From the IMG/VR virus record IMGVR_UViG_3300030328_003630, positions 3,095 to 32,257 of that record: a stretch of 29,163 nucleotides of DNA; one strand, written 5' to 3'. Position 1 is the stretch's first letter; each line of letters starts with the position of its first letter. Positions 1 to 8,800 of this stretch are shown in pieces. The DNA is from a virus. The notes beneath the pieces were generated by a model that saw only the letters and a program-made list of their open reading frames with translations, made no database searches and was not told where the DNA came from. The position numbers were made by a program, and so were the translations under genes.

Positions 1-1116
1 CCAAAACCAGTGGAAGATGAAGTTAAAAAAGATAACACTAACGACGAGGGAGTGGCTCCAAAGTCTGAGGATGCCGACACCCCAAAAGAACAAGAAGAAG
101 TACAACCGGAAGCAGAAGCACAAGAAGAGTCAGTATTAGAAGAAGTTAAAGAATCTACTAGTGAAGATAAAGAAACTAAAGAAGATGTAGTTTTAGAAGA
201 GATCACTGACGAAAAAGTAAAAGAAGAAGTTGAAGAAGTAAAAGAAGAAGTTAAAGAAGCTATTGCTGAAGCTGAAAAAACTGGTAAACCTCTTCCTGAA
301 AACATGCAAAAGTTAATGGACTTCATGGAAGAAACTGGTGGTGATTTAGAAGATTACGTTCGTTTAAATCAAGATTATAGCAAGTTAGATGACATGTCTT
401 TGTTAAGAGAATACTATAGACAAACTAAATCTCATTTAAATGACGATGAAATAAGTTTCTTAATGGAAGATTCTTTTTCTTACGATGAAGATGAAGACGA
501 CGATAGAGACATACGAAGAAAAAAATTAGCGTTAAAAGAGCAAGTTGCCAACGCTAAAAGCCACTTGGACGGGCAAAAGTCCAAATACTATGAAGATATC
601 AAAGCTGGTTCAAAGCTTACGACTGAACAACAAAAAGCAATTGATTTCTTTAATAGATACAACAAAGAGTCAGAAGAGACTAAAAAAGTAGCAGAAGCAC
701 AAAAATCAAATTTTTTAAATAAAACAAACAATGTTTTTAACGACAAATTCAAAGGTTTTGAATATAGTGTTGGCGACAAAAAATATAGATTTAATGTGAA
801 AAATGCAAACGAAGTAAAAGAAGCGCAAAGTGATATTAATAATTTTGTCAAAAAGTTTTTGAACAAAAATAATGAAATGTCCGATGCTAAGGGTTATCAT
901 AAGTCCTTATTTACAGCAATGAATGCTGATGCTATAGCTCAACACTTTTATGAGCAAGGTAAAGCTGACGCTATAAAAAATAGTGTTGCTAAATCTAAAA
1001 ATATAAACATGAATCCTAGACAATCTCATGGAGAAATTAAAGGAGGTGGTTTAAAGTTTAAAGTGTTAGGTGATAATTCTTCTGATTTTAAGTTTAAAAT
1101 TAAAAACAATAAATAA
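1..1116 (+). CDS. Scaffold-like protein preceding the capsid gene (5' end missing)
   Basis: The reading frame is open to the window edge, so the true start probably lies upstream; the GTG at 10 is the first possible start inside the window but is unlikely. About the first 95 visible residues are low-complexity and very acidic, rich in Glu and Lys. A mostly helical, charged body follows (from about PENMQKLMDFMEETGGDLED), with a second acidic patch (YDEDEDDDRD) near residue 160. The C-terminus is short, basic and Gly-containing. There is no membrane segment, signal peptide or catalytic motif. A soluble, acidic, helical protein directly upstream of a major capsid gene is the usual position and character of a phage scaffolding protein, which guides procapsid assembly in the cytoplasm. 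The gap to the capsid gene is 19 bases, suggesting co-transcription. It could instead be another head-assembly protein. The role is inferred from position and composition. Confidence 0.6.
   Translation, partial: PKPVEDEVKKDNTNDEGVAPKSEDADTPKEQEEVQPEAEAQEESVLEEVKESTSEDKETKEDVVLEEITDEKVKEEVEEVKEEVKEAIAEAEKTGKPLPENMQKLMDFMEETGGDLEDYVRLNQDYSKLDDMSLLREYYRQTKSHLNDDEISFLMEDSFSYDEDEDDDRDIRRKKLALKEQVANAKSHLDGQKSKYYEDIKAGSKLTTEQQKAIDFFNRYNKESEETKKVAEAQKSNFLNKTNNVFNDKFKGFEYSVGDKKYRFNVKNANEVKEAQSDINNFVKKFLNKNNEMSDAKGYHKSLFTAMNADAIAQHFYEQGKADAIKNSVAKSKNINMNPRQSHGEIKGGGLKFKVLGDNSSDFKFKIKNNK
217..258 (+). repeat. Imperfect 21-bp tandem duplication in the acidic region
   Basis: Two adjacent 21-base units (217-237 and 238-258) differ at one position. 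They encode VKEEVEE followed by VKEEVKE, extending the Glu/Lys-rich N-terminal part of the scaffold-like protein in frame. This looks like slippage in a low-complexity coding stretch rather than a mobile or regulatory repeat. Confidence 0.75.
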
Positions 1117-1135
1117 CAATTAAAAATTTAAAATT

Positions 1136-2647
1136 ATGGCATTAACACCCGGAGGTAGTTTGAATAGTGTTCCTAGCGCAAAGCAACTAACACTATCATC
1201 AAACTATCTAGATTTTACGACAGCCGCAGACGGCTGGGCAAAACAATACTTACCTGAGGTAATGGAAGAAGAAGTGAAAGTTTTTGGAAACAGAACAATT
1301 TCTGGATTCTTAGCTCAAGTAGGTGCAGAAGAGGCAATGGCCTCAGACCAAGTAATCTGGTCGGAAATGGGAAGATTACATTTAGCATATATAGTTGATA
1401 TTAATAACCTTACGGCTGGTACACTTGGTGGTGGTCGAGTAGTAATTAAAGACCATATAGATGGTGCAACTACATATACTGCAAACTCTCACGGTATAAG
1501 ACCGGGAGATACTGTTTTATTAACAACAGTTGCTGGTACGCTTAAGTGTCACGTTGAGGTTGCTAATACATCTTCAAACAACATAGACTTAGTTCCTTAT
1601 GGACAAGCTAACTTAGGTTCTGCTGGTGTTACTATGGTTACTGGTACTAACAATGGTAGATTACTAGTTTATGGTTCTGAATTTGGAAAAGGATCTGGTG
1701 CTAGAACTAGAGGTAATGAGCCAGATCACAAAACTTTCACTAACAAACCTATTATATTAAGAGATTACTATGAAGTATCAGGTTCTGACGCTTCTCAAAT
1801 AGGTTGGATTGAAGTTGCTGGTGAAGAAGGACAATCTGGATATATGTGGTATGTAAAAGCTTCTGGAGACACTAGAGCGCGTTTCTCTGATTATATTGAA
1901 ATGGCGATGCTTGAAGGAGAAACTGGTGGTGGTGGTACTGACTTAACAGATTCATCTGTTACTTTTGTTACTACAGGTACAGCGGCTACTGGTTCTACTA
2001 CAGGTACTGAAGGTATGTTTGCTGCTATCAAATCAAGAGGTAATCAAGCTTCTCAGATTGACACAGGTTCAGGTGCTGCGGCTAACTTAGCTGAGTTTGA
2101 CAGAATATTAAACGAGTTTGATAAGCAAGGATCTATTGAGGAAAACATGATGTTCTTAGGTAGAGATTCTTCTATAGCAGTTGATGATATGTTAGCTATT
2201 ATGAATGGTGCAACAGGTGCTACTACTCATACTTCTTATGGTGTATTTAACAACTCAGAAGATATGGCGCTGAATTTAGGTTTCTCTGGATTTAGAAGAG
2301 GTTCTTATGACTTCTATAAATCAGATTTCAAATACTTAAACTCAATGGATGGTAGAGCTGGTGTTTCTAAGATTGGTAACACTTTAGTTCCTGATGCAAT
2401 TAGAGGTGTTTTCGTTCCTGCAGGTGTTTCTTCTGTTTATGATAGAAATGCTGGTATGAATATGAAGCGTCCTTTCTTACACGTTAGATATAGAGCTGCT
2501 GCAAATGGAGATAACCGTAAGTACAAATCTTGGGTTACTGGTTCTGTGATGGCTGCTACTGACGGAGATGATGCAATGAAAGTTCATTATTTATCTGAAA
2601 GATGTTTAATTACACAAGGTGCTAATAACTTTATGTTATTAACATAA
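1136..2647 (+). CDS. Major capsid protein
   Basis: This 503-aa protein would form the icosahedral head shell, probably with an HK97-type fold. Support comes from its place directly after a scaffold-like gene, its size, and stretches I recognise from marine phage capsid proteins: VFGNRTISGFLAQVGAEEAM and DQVIWSEMGRLH (about residues 50-82), NKPIILRDYYEVSGSDASQI (about 203-222), ALNLGFSGFRRGSYDFYKSD (about 377-396), and a C-terminus ending LSERCLITQGANNFMLL. Residues about 93-185 are Gly/Thr/Val-rich, probably beta, and may be a surface insertion. A Gly/Thr-rich loop lies near 262-290. The ATG at 1136 follows an A/T-only leader and is the first in-frame ATG. A strong hairpin terminator follows the stop, fitting high expression of this gene. 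The family call is from memory of motifs, not a search. Confidence 0.86.
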   Translation: MALTPGGSLNSVPSAKQLTLSSNYLDFTTAADGWAKQYLPEVMEEEVKVFGNRTISGFLAQVGAEEAMASDQVIWSEMGRLHLAYIVDINNLTAGTLGGGRVVIKDHIDGATTYTANSHGIRPGDTVLLTTVAGTLKCHVEVANTSSNNIDLVPYGQANLGSAGVTMVTGTNNGRLLVYGSEFGKGSGARTRGNEPDHKTFTNKPIILRDYYEVSGSDASQIGWIEVAGEEGQSGYMWYVKASGDTRARFSDYIEMAMLEGETGGGGTDLTDSSVTFVTTGTAATGSTTGTEGMFAAIKSRGNQASQIDTGSGAAANLAEFDRILNEFDKQGSIEENMMFLGRDSSIAVDDMLAIMNGATGATTHTSYGVFNNSEDMALNLGFSGFRRGSYDFYKSDFKYLNSMDGRAGVSKIGNTLVPDAIRGVFVPAGVSSVYDRNAGMNMKRPFLHVRYRAAANGDNRKYKSWVTGSVMAATDGDDAMKVHYLSERCLITQGANNFMLLT

Positions 2648-2659
2648 TCAATTTTTAAA

Positions 2660-2709
2660 AGAGGGAGAGCGGCATACAAGTAAACGTTCTCCGCTCTCTC
2701 TTTTTTATT
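2660..2709 (+). terminator. Rho-independent terminator after the capsid gene
   Basis: The left arm at 2661-2672 (GAGGGAGAGCGG) pairs with 2691-2702. Eight perfect pairs, GAGAGCGG with CCGCTCTC, sit next to the loop, and four more, including wobbles, extend outward. The loop is 18 bases. The right arm runs directly into a T-rich tract (TTTTTTATTTTTATT). It lies 13 bases after the capsid stop and 28 bases before the next start, so it can end or attenuate capsid transcripts. Confidence 0.85.
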
Positions 2710-2736
2710 TTTATTAATTTTATTATATATTATATT

Positions 2737-3540
2737 ATGGCAAAGAAAACAAAAAAAGAAAATATAGTAGTTGAAGAAACTACACAGGTTGTAGAACAAC
2801 CAAAAAAGAAAAAAGATACTTGGGAAATAAAAGATAGAACATATTTTTTAAATGGAAAAGATAAACCTATAACTAGAGCTTTAAAAGCATCTAATATATA
2901 TTGGTTTGATGAAGAAAAAGGTTACGAGCGGGAATTAAAATTAACATCCAACCAGAGAACCCCTTTTGTTGATGAGATGATAGGAGAACATAGGTTAGAA
3001 CATATTGTGTTTAGAAATGGAGCTTTATTTGTAGAAAAAGAAAAAACAGTTTTGCAAAAACTTTTATCTTTATATCATCCTCATAGAGAACAAATATATT
3101 ATGAGCATAAACCTGAAGAAGTTGCTAAAGATGAATTACAAGATTTAGAATTAGAAATAGAAGCATTAACAACTGCAAAAAATATAGACATTGATTTAGC
3201 CGAAGCTATTATGCGTGTAGAGATTGGTTCTAGTGTGTCTAGTTTAAGTTCTAAAGAGTTAAAGAGAGATTTGCTTATATACGCTAAGAAAAACCCTAAA
3301 TTGTTCTTAGAATTAGTTAATGATGACAATGTTCAACTTAGGAATTTTGGTATTAAAGCAACTGAATTAGGGATAATTAAATTATCTCAAGATCAAAGAA
3401 CTTTTTCATGGGGTTCTAATGATAGAAAACTAATGAACGTTCCATTTGATGAACACCCATATACTGCTTTAGCCGCTTGGTTTAAAACTGATGAAGGTAT
3501 GGAAATATATACGAATATAGAGAAACAATTAAATTCATAA
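2737..3540 (+). CDS. Conserved phage protein of unknown function (267 aa)
   Basis: After about 30 Lys/Glu-rich, probably disordered residues, the protein has a compact domain from DTWEIKDRTYFLNGKDKPIT to about residue 110, including LQKLLSLYHPHREQIYYEH. A helical region follows (ELEIEALTTAKNIDIDLAEA, about 136-155), then VEIGSSVSSLSSKELKRDLL and a C-terminal part with LSQDQRTFSWGSNDRKLMNV. I recognise this as a type that often follows the capsid gene in marine phage contigs, but know of no assigned function. It has no signal peptide, membrane segment or catalytic motif. The C-terminal part ('GIIKLSQDQRTFSWGSNDRK') reads like an RNA- or DNA-interacting or assembly domain only by guess. The gene lies between two intergenic hairpins, so its transcript level may be set separately from the capsid gene. 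A late structural or assembly role is inferred from position. Confidence 0.85.
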   Translation: MAKKTKKENIVVEETTQVVEQPKKKKDTWEIKDRTYFLNGKDKPITRALKASNIYWFDEEKGYERELKLTSNQRTPFVDEMIGEHRLEHIVFRNGALFVEKEKTVLQKLLSLYHPHREQIYYEHKPEEVAKDELQDLELEIEALTTAKNIDIDLAEAIMRVEIGSSVSSLSSKELKRDLLIYAKKNPKLFLELVNDDNVQLRNFGIKATELGIIKLSQDQRTFSWGSNDRKLMNVPFDEHPYTALAAWFKTDEGMEIYTNIEKQLNS

Positions 3541-3546
3541 TCAAAC

Positions 3547-3583
3547 TGTAGAGCGGTCGCCCTACGGGGCGATCGTAACTACA
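3547..3583 (+). other. Intergenic hairpin with UACG tetraloop
   Basis: An inner stem pairs 3553-3562 with 3567-3576 (ten pairs, two of them G-T wobbles) around the loop TACG, closed by C-G. In RNA this is a UNCG-class tetraloop, known to be very stable. After a small internal loop, an outer stem pairs TGTAG (3547-3551) with CTACA (3579-3583). The downstream bases are A/T-mixed with no T tract, so it is a poor classical terminator. It could protect or process mRNA ends, or attenuate transcription before the 56-aa gene that starts 13 bases later. Confidence 0.7.
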
Positions 3584-3595
3584 AAATTTAATTAT

Positions 3596-3766
3596 ATGGA
3601 AAAAAAGAAATCTAAAGGATTAGGCGATACAATAGAAAAAATTACAAAAGCAACGGGAATAAAAAAAGTGGTTGAAAAAGTTAGTGAAATTACAGGTAAA
3701 GATTGTGGTTGCGCTAAAAGACAAGACGCTTTAAATAGTTTTTTTCCGTATAATTACAATAAATAA
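3596..3766 (+). CDS. 56-aa protein with Cys-Gly-Cys motif
   Basis: This short reading frame runs from ATG to TAA and encodes a Lys-rich, probably helical N-terminal part (GLGDTIEKITKATGIKKVVE). A compact motif DCGCAKRQDALN and an aromatic tail (FFPYNYNK) follow. It fills almost the whole space between the upstream hairpin and the next gene and ends two bases before that gene's ATG, sharing the AATAAATA leader, so it is very likely real and co-translated. Small proteins of this shape, with CGC followed by basic residues and a Leu-Asn, occur in my memory of marine phage structural regions, but I know of no function. The two cysteines could bind a metal with a partner, or form a redox or disulfide pair. 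The total is pI-basic, so contact with nucleic acid or acidic virion surfaces is possible. Function is unknown. Confidence 0.8.
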   Translation: MEKKKSKGLGDTIEKITKATGIKKVVEKVSEITGKDCGCAKRQDALNSFFPYNYNK

Positions 3767-3768
3767 AT

Positions 3769-4482
3769 ATGATAAATATAGATACAGTATATCAACAAGT
3801 ATTAGCTTTAGCAAATAAAGAGCAAAGAGGTTATATAACTCCTCAAGAGTTTAATTTATTTGCAAATCTAGCACAGCAAGATATATTTGAACAATATTTT
3901 TATGACTTACATCAATTTAAAAGATTAAACGATAACGACAATGCGCATACAAACATGCAGCAGTTGATTGAAGAAAAAATTCAATTTTTTGAAGTAACAG
4001 CTGGTACTGCGACTATAGGTACTTGGACTGGAAACACTAACCCTATTAGTAAACTTTTACCTTCAAGTGTTTATCGAGTACATAGAGTGACTTATAATGG
4101 TAGACCTTCGGAGATATTAAATACAGTTGATTTTAATAAAACTAGAAACAGCGGACCGCTAGTAGCACCAACAGATACTAGAACAGTATGTAACATAAGA
4201 GGTAATAGAATAAGACTTTTGGGTAGTGGTGGAATTTTTTTAATACCAGGTGGGGTTGTTTACTCTAGAAAACCAAATAGAGTTACTTGGGGTTATGTAG
4301 TGGTAAATGAAAAAGCTTTATATGATCCTCAATCTTCATCTAACTTTGAATTACATCAATCTGAAGAGCCTAGTTTAGTTTATAAAATATTAAAATATGC
4401 AGGTATTTCTATTAAAAATCCAGACGTAATACAAGCTGGAGGAAGTATGGAAATATCTCAAATTCAACAAGAAAAACAATAA
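3769..4482 (+). CDS. Probable head-tail connector or tail-ring protein
   Basis: This 237-aa protein begins with a helical segment, VYQQVLALANKEQRGYITPQ followed by EFNLFANLAQQDIFEQYFYD (residues about 7-46), which I recognise from structural proteins of short-tailed Bacteroidota phages, including crAss-like ones. The middle (about 70-180) is beta-rich and carries KLLPSSVYRVHRVTYNGRPS. The C-terminal region has helices (SLVYKILKYAGISIKNPD). The helical start and beta core fit a connector or ring protein that sits between portal and tail, but this is inference. The gene starts two bases after the 56-aa gene and is followed after four bases by another probable ring protein, forming a tight translational cluster. 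No signal peptide or enzyme motif is visible. Confidence 0.55.
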   Translation: MINIDTVYQQVLALANKEQRGYITPQEFNLFANLAQQDIFEQYFYDLHQFKRLNDNDNAHTNMQQLIEEKIQFFEVTAGTATIGTWTGNTNPISKLLPSSVYRVHRVTYNGRPSEILNTVDFNKTRNSGPLVAPTDTRTVCNIRGNRIRLLGSGGIFLIPGGVVYSRKPNRVTWGYVVVNEKALYDPQSSSNFELHQSEEPSLVYKILKYAGISIKNPDVIQAGGSMEISQIQQEKQ

Positions 4483-4486
4483 ATAA

Positions 4487-5881
4487 ATGGCATTAATTAC
4501 TCAAGCACCTCAACAATATTATAACAGTCCAGGTTCATATGGTAACTATTCATTAGTATCTTTAACTAATATTATAGATCAATTTATGTTTGGTTATGTG
4601 GGTGAAGATAAAGTTATAACAAGATTAAAAAAAGGTGATGCGCAGTTTTTTGCCATGAGAGCTATACAAGAATTATCTTTTGATACTTTGGTTAGTAAAA
4701 ATGCTATAGAAATGGATGTTCCAGCTTCACTACAAATGGCATTACCAATTGATTATGTTAATTATACTAAAATTAGTTGGTCAGATTCTTCAGGTGTAAA
4801 ACATAGAATATATCCTACCAACTGTAAGACGGGTGACCCAGAAAGATACCAACAAGATAGTGATGGAGATTATTTATTTGATCTTTCAGGTGATTTAATA
4901 CAAAGTGGAGACATGATTGATGATGGGTCAAGCTCTCTTCAAGGTGGTCCTGGGCGCTGGGAATTAAATGTAAAAATAGGTTCTGGTACCGCAAACACAA
5001 CAGTTACTGTACCAACTTCTAACCAAACATTATCTCAAGGTGTTGGATGGTTTTGGGATAATAATAAAATACAAGGATATAATTTGCCTAACAATCAAGG
5101 TATAAGACTTACTAATGTTCCAATATATAGTGGTGAAAAATATAAAATAACATTTACTTTAAGTAACTTTGGTGTAGCAAGTAGATTTTCATGGGTTTTC
5201 CGTGATGAAAATGGAGATACTTACACTCCAACTACTGGTACTGTTTATTATACGGCTAACGGAACTTATACAGAAACAATAGATTTTTCTGCAGCAAACA
5301 CAACAGCAGATAATAAAGAAGCTCAAGTGATTGGATTTAAACAGTCCCAAAGTTCAACTGCTGGAACAGGTTGTAATGTAACTATAGACAATATTTCATT
5401 AGTACATGTCGGCGATGAAGATTCTTCTAGTACATGGTCTAGCTATAGTTCTGTAACACCATCCGAAAACGTTGATGATGATTACCAAGACGATGTTTAT
5501 TGGCCATATCAAGGTGAAAGATTTGGGTTAGACCCTCAAAACGCTCAAGTCAACGGATCATTTTTTATTAAAGATGGAAAAATATATTTTAGTTCTAATC
5601 TATCTGGTAAAACAATTGTTTTAGACTATCTATCTGATGGATTAGCATATGGTGATGAGAGTGGAGAAATATATGTTCATAAATTTGCTGAAGAAGCTAT
5701 ATATAAATGGATAGCTTATTCAGTGTTATCAACACGTAGTGGTATTCCAGAAGCAACTGTAAGACGTTATAAAAAAGAAAAATTTGCTGAAACTAGAAAA
5801 GCAAAGTTAAGATTATCTAATATTAAATTAGCAGAGATTAGTCAAGTTTTAAGAGGTAAATCGAAACAAATTAAACATTAA
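4487..5881 (+). CDS. Probable tail-ring/adaptor protein with inserted lectin-like domain
   Basis: The 464-aa protein has two conserved-looking flanks. The N-terminal flank (about 20-115) contains LKKGDAQFFAMRAIQELSFD and ALPIDYVNYTKISWSDSSGV, stretches typical of ring or adaptor proteins of Bacteroidota podovirus-type phages. The C-terminal flank (about 330-464) contains FGLDPQNAQVNGSFFIKDGK and a helical basic end (EEAIYKWIAYSVLSTRSGIP). Between them, residues about 157-306 form a separate beta-rich module: WELNVKIG, then LTNVPIYSGEKYKITFTLSN, and a closing VTIDNISLVHV. That layout resembles jelly-roll carbohydrate-binding modules of the CBM4/9 type. The protein would thus join head to tail and perhaps display a sugar-binding domain. 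The ring role and module identity are both inference from motif memory. The leader is AATAAATAA right against the ATG. Confidence 0.55.
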   Translation: MALITQAPQQYYNSPGSYGNYSLVSLTNIIDQFMFGYVGEDKVITRLKKGDAQFFAMRAIQELSFDTLVSKNAIEMDVPASLQMALPIDYVNYTKISWSDSSGVKHRIYPTNCKTGDPERYQQDSDGDYLFDLSGDLIQSGDMIDDGSSSLQGGPGRWELNVKIGSGTANTTVTVPTSNQTLSQGVGWFWDNNKIQGYNLPNNQGIRLTNVPIYSGEKYKITFTLSNFGVASRFSWVFRDENGDTYTPTTGTVYYTANGTYTETIDFSAANTTADNKEAQVIGFKQSQSSTAGTGCNVTIDNISLVHVGDEDSSSTWSSYSSVTPSENVDDDYQDDVYWPYQGERFGLDPQNAQVNGSFFIKDGKIYFSSNLSGKTIVLDYLSDGLAYGDESGEIYVHKFAEEAIYKWIAYSVLSTRSGIPEATVRRYKKEKFAETRKAKLRLSNIKLAEISQVLRGKSKQIKH

Positions 5882-5885
5882 TTAA

Positions 5886-8800
5886 ATGTCAGAAATAAAG
5901 CATCATTTTACTGGTGGTAAGATGAACAAGGATCTTGATGAAAGACTTGTTCCAAATGGAGAATATAGAGACGCTATGAATATAGAGGTTTCAACTTCAG
6001 AAGGGTCTGAGGTTGGAACTGTACAAAATATACTAGGTAATATTGAAGGGTGTACTTGGCCAAACCCTCCTTATGATGGTGGTGACCCTATACTACCAGG
6101 TTCTAAAACTGTTGGTTCTATTTCAGATGAAAAAAATGATACTTTATATTGGTTGATTTGTGGTCCTAACTTTGATACAAGCTTTGTACAACAACAAATA
6201 CAAGATTTACAAACTCAATATGGTAACACTTACGATCCAGTAGTGCATTTCCCTCCATTATATGCAAAAGACATGATAATGAGAAAAAATGTTGATAATG
6301 GAAGTTGTGAACCTGTTCTTGTTGATCTTTACGGTGTTGTAGTTGCTAATATCGACACAAACGCTAATACAAATGTAGATTCTTTTGTAATACCAGCGGT
6401 AAACTTACCTCATGTACATGTTGGAATGAATGTGCAAACTGTAGATACGAATGGTAGTATCTCTGAACCAACTCAAGTTCAAAGTGTAGGGGCAATAAAT
6501 AGTATAACGTCTAGCGTAGGTCAAAATTTTAGTACAACTACAAGTGTTTTACAAAGTTTTAATGGAAATTCATTCCAAGTTTTAATGCCAACAATTCCTG
6601 CGTTTCAAGGTTTAAACTTAACAGGTAACTCTCCTTCTTACCACCATTGTATATTAATTCAAGATTGTACAATAACGGTTCCCCCTATGGGTTTAAACAC
6701 CTCAAATGCACAGCAACACTTACAAGGTGGTTGCCAAAGTACAAGCGTTTGGGACACTCAAATAGCTTCTCAAGGCTTTGTAACTAATGTAAATTCTGAA
6801 TGGAGTGTAAATGATGGAAGTGGTGTTAATATGTTGCCACCAGGCGCAAACTTAGTATCACAAGAACTAGTACTAATGTCTATGGCTAGTGGTTTAGCTT
6901 TTAGAAAAGCCTGCTTTGAAGTTAATGGAGTGCCAGCTATAATGACTGGTACCACTGCTCCAATACCCGCTGTTGACAATACTTCTTTCCCAGATTATCA
7001 TACTTTATATAATCCTAATGGAGTTTTGGCTAACACTTTAATAACTCCAGTTAGTGGGTTTTTATTCGCTGGACCAATAGTTCCACCTGCATTTAGTTTT
7101 GACGTTACTCAATATACTTCAACGTCAGCCATGAATAATATTATAACGTTACCACCAAACTCTCCATGGTTAGACGATTTATATCAGTCTTTATTTGATG
7201 CAGGTAATGACGGTATTTATGGCGGTCCAAATCCAGATGACATTCTAACGCCTGGTGCTCAACAAATAGCAATTATTCCTAATAGTACTTTTCCAGATTT
7301 AGGTAGTGGAACTGGTGGTTGTATAGACCCAACAGCCACTTACTTTGATCCATCAACAAATGCTTTATATCCAGATCCTCAAAGCGTAAATCAAATTCAT
7401 ATAGTAGATTGCACTACAGGAGCTCCAGTAGTGATGGCTTCTGGTGTTAATGATACAACAATAGGACTAACTGTTGAGTTTAACATGCCAGCTTTTACTA
7501 CTAGCTCTAATACTATATATGTAACACAACCGTTACCTAGTGTAGATAGAATTCAACAGCCTTACTTATATTTTTCTAGTGATAGAGTTTTGAAATTCAA
7601 CCAAAACAACATGATAACAGGTTTAAATATAATAGATGATCTGTTATTTTGGACTGATGGAGAGTCAGAACCTAAAAAAATAAACATAACACGTAGTGTT
7701 GCTGGTACTAGTCCAAATGGTTTACAACATACTAACTTAATTAATAACGCTGCTAACATCAACCCAACAACGGGTTCTACTGTACCAATAAAAGAAACTC
7801 ACGTTACAGTTGTACGTAAACCACCAAAAAAACAACTTAGCTTTACCGTAAGTGATACTAATAGGTCTATAAATGATTTTAATTCAGCTATTATAGATAC
7901 TATTCCTACTGTTGCTGGTACAAGTACTTCTAGTATTAACACGTGGAATTTAGCTAACGCTGACATTGGTGATGAGATTTGGTTAATAATACCAACAGCT
8001 CTTGGAGATAATGGCACACAACACCAAACATTTACGTTAAGCTGGAGAGCAGGTGATATTCTTTTACTCAACCCTTCTAATCCAAATGGAACTTTACCTG
8101 GAACACCTTTATTGATTGAAGATTTTTATCTTAAAGCAGAGGTTTTAAGCCAAAATATTAATTTAACCTCTGATCCTAGTGATCCTGGTTCTTTAACTTC
8201 ATTAAATCTTCCGGTTAATTACTTCAACTGGGCTACTCTTGGCGCTATTGGTTCTTTTGTTGGGGCGCCTGGATCACAAGCTATACTAAACTCTACAGCG
8301 GCTGTTAGAGTTAAAATAGTTGGTAAAAATAACATACCACCAACTCCTGGAGCTGGATTTCCTGATCCATTACAATGGGTTGTTGATTTACTTTCAGAAG
8401 AAGAAAAACTTTATGAATTTAAGTTTCCTAGATTTGGTTATAGATACAAATATGTAGATGGTGAGTATTCTTCATTTTCTCACTTTACAGAAGTAGCTTT
8501 TTCTCCAGGACCTTTTAGATATCACTCTAAATATGGTTATAATTTAGCCATGAGAAATAATGCTTCAAATATAATTTTAAGTGGTTTTTCACCGTGGTTA
8601 TCGTCTATGGCTGGTGCACCTTTTCAAAGAGAATACGAAGACGTAGAATCTGTTGATATTTTATATAAAGAAGAAGGTTCGCCTAGTGTATATGTTGTAG
8701 ATACAATTAGACCTGATGACGAGCTTCAAGTTGATCAAAGATTCAACGCTTGGTACTCAGATTCTTATAAAATAACATCTGAAAATATTAGAGCTATTTT

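Noticed and set aside
10-12. GTG as the true start of the first gene
   Set aside because: The frame is open to the window edge and the protein begins inside a low-complexity acidic stretch; every complete gene here starts with ATG.
2587-2799. Reverse-strand frame across the capsid terminator
   Set aside because: It would span the hairpin and T tract and encode a Phe/Tyr/Asn-rich chain typical of A/T-rich antisense DNA.
6291-6311. VDNGSC near the N-terminus of the giant tail protein as an extra DDGSC repeat
   Set aside because: The preceding GC-DPxA-NY part is absent and the surrounding residues look like nozzle-type sequence, so the match is probably chance.
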